Shown: piece after piece, positions 43,070-53,050 of the stretch
Layout: each line of letters begins with the position of its first letter
Numbering within the stretch: the first letter of the stretch is position 1
Assembly: GCF_047663525.1 (NCBI RefSeq)
Contig: NC_092617.1
Coordinates: 3,476,501-3,540,500 of the forward strand
DNA length: 64,000 nt
Reading direction: 5' to 3'
From: Anas platyrhynchos
Lineage: Eukaryota; Chordata; Aves; Anseriformes; Anatidae
The notes under the pieces: model-generated
Told to the model about the DNA's origin: nothing
Seen by the model: the letters and a program-made list of their open reading frames with translations, nothing else
The model's database searches: none
Translations under genes and position numbers: made by a program

Positions 43070-44029
43070 ATGCCCAACGTCAGCTTCGTGAGCGAGTTCC
43101 TCCTGCTGGCATTTGCAGACACACGCGAGCTGCAGCTCCTGCACTTCACGCTCTTCCTTGGCATCTACCTGGCTGCCCTCCTGGGCAACGGCCTCATCCT
43201 CAGCGCCGTAGCCTGCCACCACCGCCTCCACACCCCCATGTACTTCTTCCTGCTCAACCTCGCCCTCCTCGACCTGGGCTGCATCTCCACCACTCTGCCC
43301 AAAGCCATGGCCAATGCCCTCTGGGACACCAGGGCCATCTCCTATCAAGGCTGTGCTGCACAGGTCTTTCTCTTTGTCTTCTTGATGTCATCGGAGTATT
43401 TCCTTCTCACCATCATGGCCTATGACCGCTACGTTGCCATCTGCAAGCCCCTGCACTACGGGAGCCTCCTGGGCAGCAGAGCTTGTGCCCAGATGGCAGC
43501 AGCTGCCTGGGGCAGTGGCTTTCTCAATGCTGTCCTGCACACGGCCACTACATTTTCCCTGCCCTTCTGCCAAGGCAATGCTGTGGACCAGTTCTTCTGT
43601 GAAATCCCCCACATCCTCAAGCTCTCCTGCTCAGATGCCTACCACAGGGAAGTTGGGGCACTTGTGTTTAGTGTTTCTTTAACATTTGGTTGTTTTGTTT
43701 TCATTGTGGTGTCCTATGTGGAGATCTTCAGGGCAGTGCTGAGGATGCCCTCTGAGCAGGGCCGGCATAAAGCCTTTTCCACGTGCCTCCCTCACCTCAC
43801 TGTGGTCTCCCTCTTTGTCAGCGCTGTCATGTTTGCCTACCTGAAGCCCCCCTCCATCTCCTCCCCATCCCTGGACCTGGTGGTATCATTTCTGTACTCA
43901 GTTCTGCCTCCATCAGTGAACCTCCTTATCTACAGCATGAGGAATAAAGATCTCAAGGAGGCACTGAGGATGTTATTGCAATATTCAGTATTTCAGAGAG
44001 GAACCCGTCTTCTGCATCTGATTCCCTGA
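43070..44029 (+). CDS. Olfactory receptor OR5, family-14-like (gamma-c), intact, NPxxY altered
   Basis: A 319-residue odorant receptor in one exon, starting MPNVSFVSEF (glycosylation site N3-V-S). It carries GN in TM1, PMYFFL, MAYDRYVAIC, three extracellular-loop-2 cysteines, KAFSTCLPHL and a tail identical in type to OR1 (LLQYSVFQRG..LLHLIP). Two changes stand out: TM7 reads NLLIY where the others have NPLIY or NPIIY, losing the proline of the NPxxY switch, and TM5-end reads SYVEIF in place of SYVQIF. The frame is otherwise intact, with normal length. It has the best-defined 5' architecture and the shared poly(A) signal, so transcription is plausible even if signalling is altered. Confidence 0.96.
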   Translation: MPNVSFVSEFLLLAFADTRELQLLHFTLFLGIYLAALLGNGLILSAVACHHRLHTPMYFFLLNLALLDLGCISTTLPKAMANALWDTRAISYQGCAAQVFLFVFLMSSEYFLLTIMAYDRYVAICKPLHYGSLLGSRACAQMAAAAWGSGFLNAVLHTATTFSLPFCQGNAVDQFFCEIPHILKLSCSDAYHREVGALVFSVSLTFGCFVFIVVSYVEIFRAVLRMPSEQGRHKAFSTCLPHLTVVSLFVSAVMFAYLKPPSISSPSLDLVVSFLYSVLPPSVNLLIYSMRNKDLKEALRMLLQYSVFQRGTRLLHLIP

Positions 44030-44228
44030 AATATACGTGGACAAGGCAGAAACATCTTTGTTCATATATTTCAAAAATTATTCATTCTTTTCAATATTAT
44101 TCCAATATGCTAAATTATTTTTTATCTTTTTATTTTATAAATTTAAGATATTTCTACTCCTCTTCTACATTTTCTTTTTACCCAAAGTCCTCATGTAGAG
44201 GTGCTGCTAAGCTCTTTGTAACTAACTA

Positions 44229-44234
44229 AATAAA
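44229..44234 (+). terminator. Candidate poly(A) signal of OR5
   Basis: AATAAA 200 bp after the stop, in the conserved ctaactAAATAAAGGAACC context. Confidence 0.5.
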
Positions 44235-46220
44235 GGAACCAGCAGGTAGTCAGTTTCTGTGGATCTCATTTCTCATACACTCTTCTCAGGTACAGCAGTG
44301 GTTGTGGGATGAAGATCCCTGCTGCAACGTGGTGGAAAGCCCTGGTGTCCTTTGGGTCTGCCCTTTCTGCCCTGGCAGGCACGCCCTCCCTGCAGCCTTT
44401 GAGTCAGGGTCGCCACTTTCTTGGACCCACAAACACTGGCAGCAGCAGGACATGGTCGTTTTGGTGCTGGTTTCACTTCTCTTCCACACTGCTGTCTTGT
44501 TGCACCACTGAATCAGAACTGGCCTTCCAGCTAACACCCCTAGGAGTAAGGCTTTCAAAAGTGAGGTGGAGGAAGCACTGAGGAAGCAGCCTGATCTGAT
44601 GAGAAAGTTCTCCCTGCTCAGAGCAGATCTTGGTACTGGAAACCTCCAGAGGTCCCTTCTGACTTTAATCCTAAAGGAAAGAAGGGGCGGGAGAAGGAAG
44701 CATGGGTAGGGAATATTGCAGTGGGTTGAGGTATTTCTGACATTTGTAATCCCTGCCAGGCATTGCAAAGTGACAGATTCACTGAGACTGGAGGGGACCT
44801 CCACAGCCCATCTAGCCACCCCCACTAGCCATGCATAGACACCTACACCAGCCAGCCCAGGCCCATTTCCAGTTGGGCTCTGGTATCTCCAGTGGCGGGG
44901 ACTAGCCCACTTTTGGGAAACAAGTTCAAGGACGAGAAGTGCATGTATTGAGAGGAAGGCCACGGAAAGCCACCAGGACAAGGGCCATTTTCTGCCCCTG
45001 CGGGGGACTGACCCTGGGCAAGGCCCAGCTTTGGAAGCAGCCCTGTCGGACATGGTGGGCAGTGAGCTGGGCAGGAGGCAGTCATGTGCCATGGGAGCAC
45101 AGGAGGGAAGGCTGAGGGGCACCAAACTGCAGCCTGCCAGGAGGTGCAGGGATGTCAGGAAGAGCCCCTGGGGGGCCATGCTGTGTCCTGTGATGTGCAG
45201 GGAGCCCTCCTCTTGCTACGCTGTGTGCACTGGCTGCAGCAGAAGGGACCCCCAGCCAGCCCCTGCATGGGGCATGGGGCTGTGCCACCCGCCTGGACCC
45301 GGATTAGACTCCTTGTCTCTGCTGGGCCCCACCTTTCACACCCAAATGTGTCCCTTGGCTGTCGGCTCCCTTTCCCCCGCCCTGTGGGAATACCAAGCCG
45401 GGGCAGACAGGTTACCATTAGATGTGCTGGTGCTTGTGTAATTCACATTGCTGATGGCACAAATGACGGTTCCTTCACCAGTGATGCACATCCTTCTTCA
45501 TGTTAGGACAAACTCAACGTCCTGCTCTCTCTGCTTTTCCTCATGGATGAACTGGATTAGGTCTCCTTGATTATTCTGAGGCACAATGCAATGCTTTTTG
45601 CTTTCTGCTACTCCAGCACAATATGTGTGACTTTCCCTTACTCTGCACATTGACCTGCATAGTCATTCCACACTTTTTGTTTTCAAACCTTAATTGGAGC
45701 GCCATTTCCAAATTGGGGCAAGCTGATGGGTTCTGGCTCAGCCATTTCAAGCATGCTATACTTGAGTTTTTCAGCCTGAGTTTGCTAAAGATGACCCAGG
45801 AAGATAAACACATGCTCACGTGTCTAGTAGGAATAAGGGAGAGTGTCTCATGTTTCCAATGGCCATTTCAAATCTAGGTGAATCCCAGGACACCACTGAA
45901 GAAGAGGTTTGTCTTTGAAGGGGTTTCCTGTGCTGGACTGGGCTGCAGTTACAGGGACAAAGAGCACTGCTGGCAGTGGAGGTGCCCTGGGAACTCCACC
46001 TGGCTCCACCTGATTTTCCCAAAGGGCTCTGGCCTCCTGCAGGTCTTTTCTGACATCTGCTGGTCTGGGGAATTGCCTGAAACACAATGGGGCCACTGGA
46101 GGTTTTCCCTGGTTATGCTTATGGTCAGGCAGCAAAGCTCTGCCAGAATACCCAGTATTTTTTTCAGTACTTGAATAATAAAGCAACAACACATCAGCTC
46201 AAAAGACTCAATCCTTTCTG
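44235..46220 (+). repeat. OR 3'-flank block (copy after OR5)
   Basis: Direct copy of 25110-27200 (part) and inverted copy of 1-1847. The 297-codon minus-strand frame at 44286-45179 is not preserved in the other copies. Confidence 0.7.
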
Positions 46221-46859
46221 TAAAATGTCTCATGTGAAGTGTAATTTCTATCATGAAGAAATGTGATTTTTCATATTTTTTTTTGCATATTCATCCCAGG
46301 AGAAGAAATACTGGTGTTCACCTGTACTTGCATTGTCATCGCTTTTCTATCATGGTGTGCTCCCTCCCTCATCTTCCAGGCACAAAACTCATCTTGATTA
46401 CATAGACCCTGCTGAATGCCCCCTTTCCAGCTGCCTGTCTGGACCTATGCACTTCCCATCATTCTCCTGGTTTGCCCTCTTCTTACCGTTTAATCATTCA
46501 GACCACTCTCAGTGACCTAGTTGCTGCTTGGAGTTTCAGTGTGTTCAAGGTCGCCCATCTCTTAGCAATTTGTCTAATGGTTTCCTTAGTAAGACCCTCA
46601 TCATTTATCATTGAATTTGTATGATATGGATTAATATTAACACAATTATTTAAAAATTCCTATTAATCATTGTAAAATACATCATGTACAGTCATCCTTA
46701 TGGGAAGGTAAACATCACTGGAGGCAACAAAATAAGGAACTTTTTTTTTTTTTTTAAATTGCAGCATGATTTGCTGTTGCTTGTTTTGAAACAGGAAAAC
46801 CCCTGCTCTTCCCACCTACGCAGGGCTTCAAAGGAGAAACCCTAGACCAATACCTATTG
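46221..46859. other. No gene recognised
   Basis: A/T-rich intergenic sequence with a poly-T run at 46741-46755. No supported feature. Confidence 0.4.
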
Positions 46860-48360
46860 GAGAATGATGCTCTCGACTGAAACACAACAAAATTCAGCCT
46901 TTAAAATGAAGAAAGATTCTTATTAGATGCTCTTTGAGATCTTCCCCCTTAATTAGAACATGAAAGCTCTACAATTAGCTGAACAAGTCTTGAAGACTTG
47001 AATAAAATGTTGGGAGAGATATGGCTCGTTAGGAGTTTCTGCATTTTAATGAGTTCCATGGAGTATTTTGGTGCTGAGTCAATGAAACTTGGGTACTGAG
47101 AGGAGAATGATGCAACTGTGTGAAAAAGCAAATGCAAAAAGAAAAGCTGAAGTGACTTGGAGTATTAATGGGCCCCACTGAGGGCTGTTACTAACAAAGC
47201 CTCCCCAGGGCCTTGTTAGGGCAGATAATTGGAGGCCATGGTTACAGACAGGCAAAGCACTGTGCTGAGAAAAGTCTTGGTTGGTTTTAGTAAAGCAGAA
47301 GAGCCAAGGCCTGACCCCTAGAACTGTGAGAGGAGATCCTGCACCCCCACGTCTGGCTCAAGGCTTTTCCTGGGGTCTGTGGGCTGTGGTGGGAAGTGTG
47401 ATGCCATGAGAACAACACTGGTGTGGTACCTCCGAGGTGCTGCACAGGGTTGAAAGAATCGAAGAGGCCTCATCACAATGAATATAACATATCTCCTCCT
47501 AAGCTCTAGCCAAGAGGACAGAAATTTCAGGGCTGTTGGGCCTGCCATTTGCACAAGCACCCTCTGCCTTCCCCTCTACAGGCTTTCTTATCATGTGTCA
47601 CAGTCTGACCTATTTCCTTGAAGTCTGCAGACACCTATCTCTGTTCACCACCTTGCTTTCATCCCTTGCTTTCACTGATGTCTCGTCAGACCTCACTAGC
47701 TGTTCCTTGAAACACAAAGCAAGGGTCTGATCAGAGGGTGACCTCTGGTACCACAGCACAACTTTTTGAGGGATATTTCTTCTTCTTTGTGGCCAATGCT
47801 TAACTTCCAAGGTGCACTCTGTGGAATTTTTTTCTTCTGCTCTTTCCTACTACCAAAGGAAGCTCTATCAGGGTGGAAACTACTCCTGAAGTAGGCATCC
47901 CAACCCAGCAGGCTCCTTGTGGCCTCTCAGCCAACCACACAAGTCACCTCAACAGCATCTTCCAAGCCAGGGGCCTGCTGCTGGCCTTGCAGCTTCTTCT
48001 GGAGACACAGCCAAGCCTTGTGCCTGCTGCTGCCCAGTCATGGACTCAAGCAGAAGGGACAGGACAACCCATATGGGGGCCTTCTTTCTGCCTGGGTCCT
48101 CCTGGCTCTGGAGGCAGAGGGGATCCCCCAGTCAGCATGCCAAGCAGGTGCCTTCTGCTGGCCCAGCAGGGCCACTGCCAGATGTCAGCCCAAAAGTGCA
48201 CATCCCAGGGAGAAGTCAAGGGTGATCTGCCACCTCCAGACACAAGTGACCTCCCAGTCCCTTTCCGTGACACGTTCCTGCTGCTGCCCTATCAAGTGCA
48301 GAGACAGAAGTGACCTCACAGTCCCTGCCACAGTCACATTCCTCCTGCTGGGGCAGAAGT
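46860..48360 (+). repeat. Inter-OR module, partial copy (inverted repeats C and B)
   Basis: Matches 20100-21550 in the same orientation: aaattcagcctttaaaatgaag start, repeat C inverted, then repeat B inverted, ending at ctgctggggcagaag where an LTR fragment begins. Confidence 0.65.
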
Positions 48361-48464
48361 GTGGAGGTGTTACCGTGCTTGGCAGCTAAAGACCACAACT
48401 GCTCTCTCACTCCCCCTCCTTAGATGAAAATTGGAAGAAGTAAAGTAAAGAATAACTCATGGAT
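48361..48464 (-). mobile_element. LTR fragment, same type as 22545-23240
   Basis: Plus-strand tgtggaggtgttaccgtgc ... ataactcatgg is the reverse of the last 100 bp of the 22545-23240 LTR. It is cut off by the tRNA-Phe ERV. Confidence 0.7.
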
Positions 48465-48733
48465 TGTGTTGCCTTCAGGGGGCAGTGGCGACCTGGTTCA
48501 GGAACAGCATGGCAACCAACCCCAGGCTGCTCGGTCCATCGGCTCACAGACACCAATGTGGTGGATGGCAAATGGCGTTTATTGTCGAGTCACATGGGCT
48601 TATATACCCGAGGCCCATAGCGCCACTTCCGCTTGCTTACATCACAGACCACACGCTACTGTCCATCAAGGGAGGGGCTCCACCTTTCCGTACAGCGCGA
48701 CATCTTCCGGCCGCCAGACCCTAACTACCCACA
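48465..48733 (-). mobile_element. 3' LTR of tRNA-Phe ERV
   Basis: Minus strand: TGTGGGTAGTTAGG at its start, TATA box GGTATATAAG (about 48598-48608), poly(A) signal AATAAA (48578-48583), end GAAGGCAACACA. Compact, as in alpharetroviruses. Confidence 0.85.
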
Positions 48734-48747
48734 TTTCCCCCCTCCCT
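48734..48747 (-). other. Polypurine tract of tRNA-Phe ERV
   Basis: AGGGAGGGGGGAAA on the minus strand, directly before the 3' LTR. Confidence 0.75.
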
Positions 48748-48863
48748 ATGCACAACCAAATTAGCTAAAATATAACCATCTAAAAAACAATTCTGATAAC
48801 AATCTTAAGATGTAGACATCATAACTGAAATAAAAAACATAAGGCACAATAACCAGGAGAAAA

Positions 48864-49124
48864 CTAGGAGGTAACTGGTAACTCTGAGTAAATACACTCT
48901 TCAAGTAGTTGTTGGTGTTCTACCAACATAATGTTAACTTTCTCTAACCAACTTTTAACAAACAACACAAGCTTATTTAGTATACAAGGTCCAAAGATAA
49001 GATCACACAAAGGCATCGCAGCCCCCCACCCACGGAGGCCGCTTCGCTGTTGTCTGGATTCTGCCAGTGTGGAACTCTCAGACTTAGACAGGACGTTTGC
49101 TGACTTATTGTCTTCTCTTGTCAC
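48864..49124 (-). pseudogene. Env transmembrane-subunit C-terminal remnant
   Basis: Open stretch of 86 codons ending TAG just before the polypurine tract. The segment FGPCILNKLVLFVKSW looks like the membrane-anchor end and short tail of an alpharetrovirus-like transmembrane subunit, followed by a leucine-rich tail. The N-terminal part of the frame is unrelated sequence joined by deletion. The receptor-binding and fusion parts are absent, so it cannot function. Confidence 0.6.
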
Positions 49125-49177
49125 CGGGGTATACAGATTACGGGGGTGCCCGATGATCCGTTCCTGTGAACAGAAAC

Positions 49178-49717
49178 TCAGTTTTCATTAGTTTTATTCT
49201 GAGTCGCGGTCGGGTCACTCTGCCAAACTGGTGCCAGTGCCCGATCCACCGTGACCTGGCAGATAGTAGGCGAGTTGATCATTCCTTGAGGTAGCATTTT
49301 CCACTGGAAGTTGGGGCGTCGGCTGTTTGGAGCTTCTCTGGCCGCATGAGTTGCCATGACTTCATGGGCCCTCAGGCCCTGGACTTGCACCTGGGGGGTG
49401 ATCACTGTTGGGTCCGTACCCATTAGCCGCTGCAGACTAGAGCCATACAGTGTGTGATCTGCCCCAGTTACTTGGGCCAGTTGTCTCATACAGTTGTCCC
49501 CCCATTGTCGTTTAAAAATGATCATCCCCCCCCCATCAAAGATCAGTCCACAAGTTTGTTTTATATCAAACGGGAGCATGTCGTCTCCCCTGAAAACACC
49601 ATCTATGAGGGTGGAGACCATTGCAGAATGAAGCCCTTTATCCGCAATGGCTTTAACAATTGCTTGTACATCCTTAGGGTTTATTGGTGAGTGAACCCTC
49701 TGCCCCCTGTCTGTCAC
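49178..49717 (-). pseudogene. ERV capsid fused in frame to a reverse transcriptase piece
   Basis: A 179-codon open stretch. The first about 130 codons look like the N-terminal capsid domain of an alpha/beta-type retrovirus ([31 protein letters not shown]). After HAAREAP it changes without a break into the reverse transcriptase finger/palm motif ([18 protein letters not shown]). A deletion has therefore removed the rest of gag, protease and the RT start while keeping the frame. No product of known function is expected. Confidence 0.75.
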
Positions 49718-49996
49718 CCAGACTGGGAACGCTAGCGTGGCCGATAGAGTCCAGACAGCACACGCAATCTTAATTTTCCTCCAATCTGTGAGAGGAATTT
49801 CTCCCCCTCACGGTGCAGCTTTATTTTGGATGGGGATATTTTTGCTATCTGTCCCCATTTCCTCCTCCTCCTCTGAATTTGAATCGGTATCTGATCCGCA
49901 GTCGGAGCTCGACTGATTGGTCACCTCCGAGTTCCGGTACCCTCCCATTGAGTTCCGGCCCCGCCCACCACCCCTGTGGGGGGGCCGCTCTCTCCA

Positions 49997-50362
49997 TCAT
50001 GGCTCGCCCCGCCGCCTTCTCGGTGAGGTGTTTGCCCCACAAGAGCGTATTTTCGGATGGACGTTCCTATTGGCTCTCTGCCCCTCTCTCCCACTTCTAC
50101 CTCCTCCCCAGTCGCCCCCACAGCCGTTCTCTTTCTCCCCTTTGCACATGTTAGTAAAACCTAGCACTTCATCCCCGTTCCCTCCGGAGGCTTCTTCGCC
50201 CGACTCTTCGTCTTCTAGTTCAGCGCCGTATTGGGGCGCACATGGCACTGGTCTCTCCCAGATTTCCTCAGGCTGTGGTTCCCCACTGGCAGCCCTGGCT
50301 TCCTCAGCTGAGCCACCCCATAGCTTCCATAATTTTGATACGACCTTCACAAGGGTTTCCAT
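49997..50362 (-). pseudogene. ERV gag N-terminus (matrix) remnant
   Basis: ATG at 50362 after the leader starts METLVKVVSKLWKLWGG, the expected place and style of a gag matrix start. The next 100 codons are acidic and glycine-rich linker (ELEDEESGEE). The frame is lost before capsid (49717). Confidence 0.65.
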
Positions 50363-50443
50363 CTTCCTTGTTGGTCTGGGAGCGTCCTCCCTGCTGGGCT
50401 GGTCCCGCCACTCCGGCTGCCGTTCACCCGAATCCAGGAGTTT

Positions 50444-50461
50444 TCCCGGGTTTCGGCACCA
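50444..50461 (-). other. Primer-binding site, tRNA-Phe, perfect
   Basis: TGGTGCCGAAACCCGGGA on the minus strand is exactly complementary to the 3' end of tRNA-Phe including CCA (18 of 18). Confidence 0.9.
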
Positions 50462-50470
50462 CTACCCACA

Positions 50471-50509
50471 GTCCCCTTGGCCATTGCTTATGAGGAGACA
50501 TCTTATACT
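50471..50509 (+). repeat. Repeat C fragment left of solo LTR
   Basis: gtccccttggccattgctta... continues at 51192 after the LTR. Confidence 0.7.
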
Positions 50510-51191
50510 TGCAATAAATGAGTCCCAAATAGGATTGCAATTAAAGTTTACAATTTCTTAAAGGAATAGAGGCAAGCAAACAGCACTGGGTGCGCCAGGA
50601 GTCTCCGCTCCACCAAGATGCACACCTATTACATCAGGTGGCTGGTTTTTTATGCTCCTAGGCTAATACATATTCTACACCACTTTTTGGAAAAGGCAGG
50701 GTTATTATAATTAGTTTCCCGGCATCCGAACCATCCCACAGACGCATACGTATCAGTCTCCTGTGGTCCCTCTGGGGGGTTGCTCGTACTGAAGGCTCAT
50801 AGTCTTCCTTCCAGGCTTGGTTCTTCAATTGTTCTTCATCTTCCCCCCTTCTTCATATTTGGTCATCTCTTAGCCGGATCTCAGAGACCCGTGCAGTGCC
50901 ACATGCAATAGTTAGCAGTTATTTTGAAACCCCTTTGTTCTCTTCTCCCAGATATCAGAGACTTGTCCCATGCAAAAGTCAGCAGTTTTTGGAAACTCCT
51001 TTGTTCTCTTATCCCCTAGACCCGAGTCTCAAGGTTTACCCTTCAAACGCTCTATTGACACAAACTGCTAGACTCTGTTTCACTGAGACGTGTGGTTATC
51101 CAAGGGTATGTAAGACAGAAGGTCACATTCATCATACCATGCAGCCCTAGCATTGTTCCATATCGACACGAATCAGATGAACATATTTCAC
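50510..51191 (-). mobile_element. Solo LTR, gammaretrovirus-like, about 682 bp
   Basis: Inserted in repeat C: ATACT is found on both sides (50505-50509 and 51192-51196), and the empty site is seen at 7325 and 39635. Minus-strand order: TG start, a U3 with two imperfect roughly 75-bp direct repeats, TATA-like GCATAAAAAA near 50655, then ggtggagcggagactcc (R) and end TTTATTGCA. It is closely related to the 5' LTR at 61535-62116. Confidence 0.85.
50874..51022 (-). promoter_or_regulatory. U3 direct repeat (enhancer-like)
   Basis: Two imperfect units, 50874-50949 and 50950-51022, sharing agagaacaaagg and ctctga.atc words. Position and size match the enhancer repeats of gammaretroviral U3 regions. 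Confidence 0.55.
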
Positions 51192-52130
51192 ATACTCGTG
51201 GCATTGGGACAATGTATACTCCTTTGAACCATGTGAAAACGCTGGATGGTGTCATAATGCTGTCCTTCACATGATATTATGGTCATCGTCCCCTACCCCA
51301 CAGACTCCAGGAAGAGCCCTGAGTGAGACATGGAGGTGCTGGGGGTGCAGGATCTCCCCTCCCAGTGGCTGGGATCAGACCTTGGCTTTCTGCTTCAGCA
51401 AAACAAACCAAGACTTTTCTCAGCACAGTGCCTTTGCCTGTCTGTAATCATGGCCTCTAGTTATCTGCTGTAAGAGTTCCCATGTGAGGCTTTCATAGTA
51501 ACAGACTAGAATGACCAACAGAGTGTAGAGTATAGCGCAGTCTAATACTACGGAATAGAGTAGCCAGCAGAGGAGAGACAGGTACTTTGATATAATGAAA
51601 GCCATCAGAAAGCTGATCCCAGTTAGATGACTGATATGGGGAGGTCAGGAGTAACCTGGCCAGGACAGATGTGAGATTTGGGGGAGGGAAGAGAAGGGAG
51701 GAGGAGCTCAGAAGCTTACCTTTGCAGAGGTACGAGGGTTCATGTAATGTTGAGGCTGCTGTGACACTGACTTCAAACAGTCTTGTAGGGCCTATAAACT
51801 GTTTTCAACAGTAACGATAATCCCTCAACCTAAACATTACACAAACACCCTGACAAGAGTCCACTACTGTACTGCAGAAATCAAAGTATCACCTGAAGAA
51901 AAACTCAGCCCATAGCCCCTTTCCCTTACATTTACTCTCTTGCTCACCCGAATCACTGCGCCTAACACTAACATTAAATTGCTCTATTTCATCTTAGACT
52001 TCTTGACAGATGTAAACAAAACCCTTAAGCATAATGCTTGCCCATACCCTAACCAGAGACCTGACACCACAAGCAGAACACCAAACGCTCCATCTTAAAC
52101 TTTGTTTAATCAATAACCCAGAAAGGTCAA
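51192..52130 (+). repeat. Repeats C (rest) and E
   Basis: Repeat C continues to about 51540 and repeat E to about 52130, in the order seen at 7020-8260. Confidence 0.6.
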
Positions 52131-53050
52131 ATCTAGTCCCTAGGAGAGTAGAGAGAGGCCAGCTCTACCTCAGGATCTCCTGCCCCAGCAGCAGGAATGT
52201 GACTGTGGCAGGGACGGTGAGGTCACTTCTGTCTCTGCACTTGATAGGGCAGCAGCAGGAACGTCTCACAGAAAGGGACTGTGAGGTCACTTCTGTGTGT
52301 AGCTGGCAGATCACCCTTGCCTTCTCCCTGCACTGACAGATAGTCTAAGATCATGAAAGGCATCATAAGCATGCCCCTAAAAAGATAACTGATATGGGAA
52401 AATCAGGAGAAGCCTGGCCAAGAGAAATGTGAGACTGAGAGGAGGGAATAGGGGCTTGGCCAGACGAAATTAAGGATGTTGTAGAGGTAAGAGGGTTCAG
52501 GTTATGCTGATGCAGCTGTAACTGTGACTTAAAATAGTCATACAAGGCTATTCCCCAGCTTCAACCTGTAAACATATTTCCTAAACGTAAATGCTACTCA
52601 GCACCCTGACAGGAATCCACTACTCTAATGACTGACCTCTACGTACCCCTACAAAACTCAGCCCATAGCCGCTTCCTCTAGCTCTTACTCTTAATCACTC
52701 TGATCTCTGCCCTTAATAGTAGCATTAAAATGGTCTATTTAACACTAGAAAACTGCTTAAGAGACCTAAAGAAAACCCTAACTCCAAATAAATGTGAGGA
52801 GCCATGGATCTGTTCAGCTTGTGGGCCAAAAGGAGATGGGTGGGAATGCTCTGAGGAGCTCAGCTCTGCCTCAGCAACTCCTGCCCCAGCAGGCCCATGG
52901 CTTGGGAGATGCTGCTGAGGTGACTTGTGTCTGGTTTGCTGCCAGGCCGCAAGGAGCTTGATGGGTTGGGATGCCTCTTCAGGAGTGGTTTCCACCCTGA
53001 TGGAGCTTCCTTTGATATTAGCAAAGAAGAGGAGAGAATAAGCTGCCACA
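52131..53050 (+). repeat. Repeat B start, second repeat E, repeat B end
   Basis: Part of B (52131-52330), then another E (52340-52800), then the far part of B (52860-53050), so B is interrupted by E, presumably by deletion and duplication. Confidence 0.5.

Larger units (their letters stand above)
48465..50470 (-). mobile_element. Deleted ERV with perfect tRNA-Phe primer site
   Basis: Minus strand from 50470: first 9 bp of an LTR (TGTGGGTAG), primer-binding site, leader, gag start (50362), capsid fused to reverse transcriptase (to 49178), env tail (to about 48864), polypurine tract (48734-48747) and a 269-bp 3' LTR (48465-48733). Gag, capsid and env tail look like the alpha/beta-retrovirus side of the family. 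Most of pol and env is missing. The flanks do not show a target-site duplication. Confidence 0.85.

Noticed and set aside
44286-45179. 297-codon minus-strand frame in the OR5 3' flank
   Set aside because: The duplicated flanks after OR3 and OR1 do not keep this frame, it has no family motif, and the region is G/C-rich with frames open on both strands.
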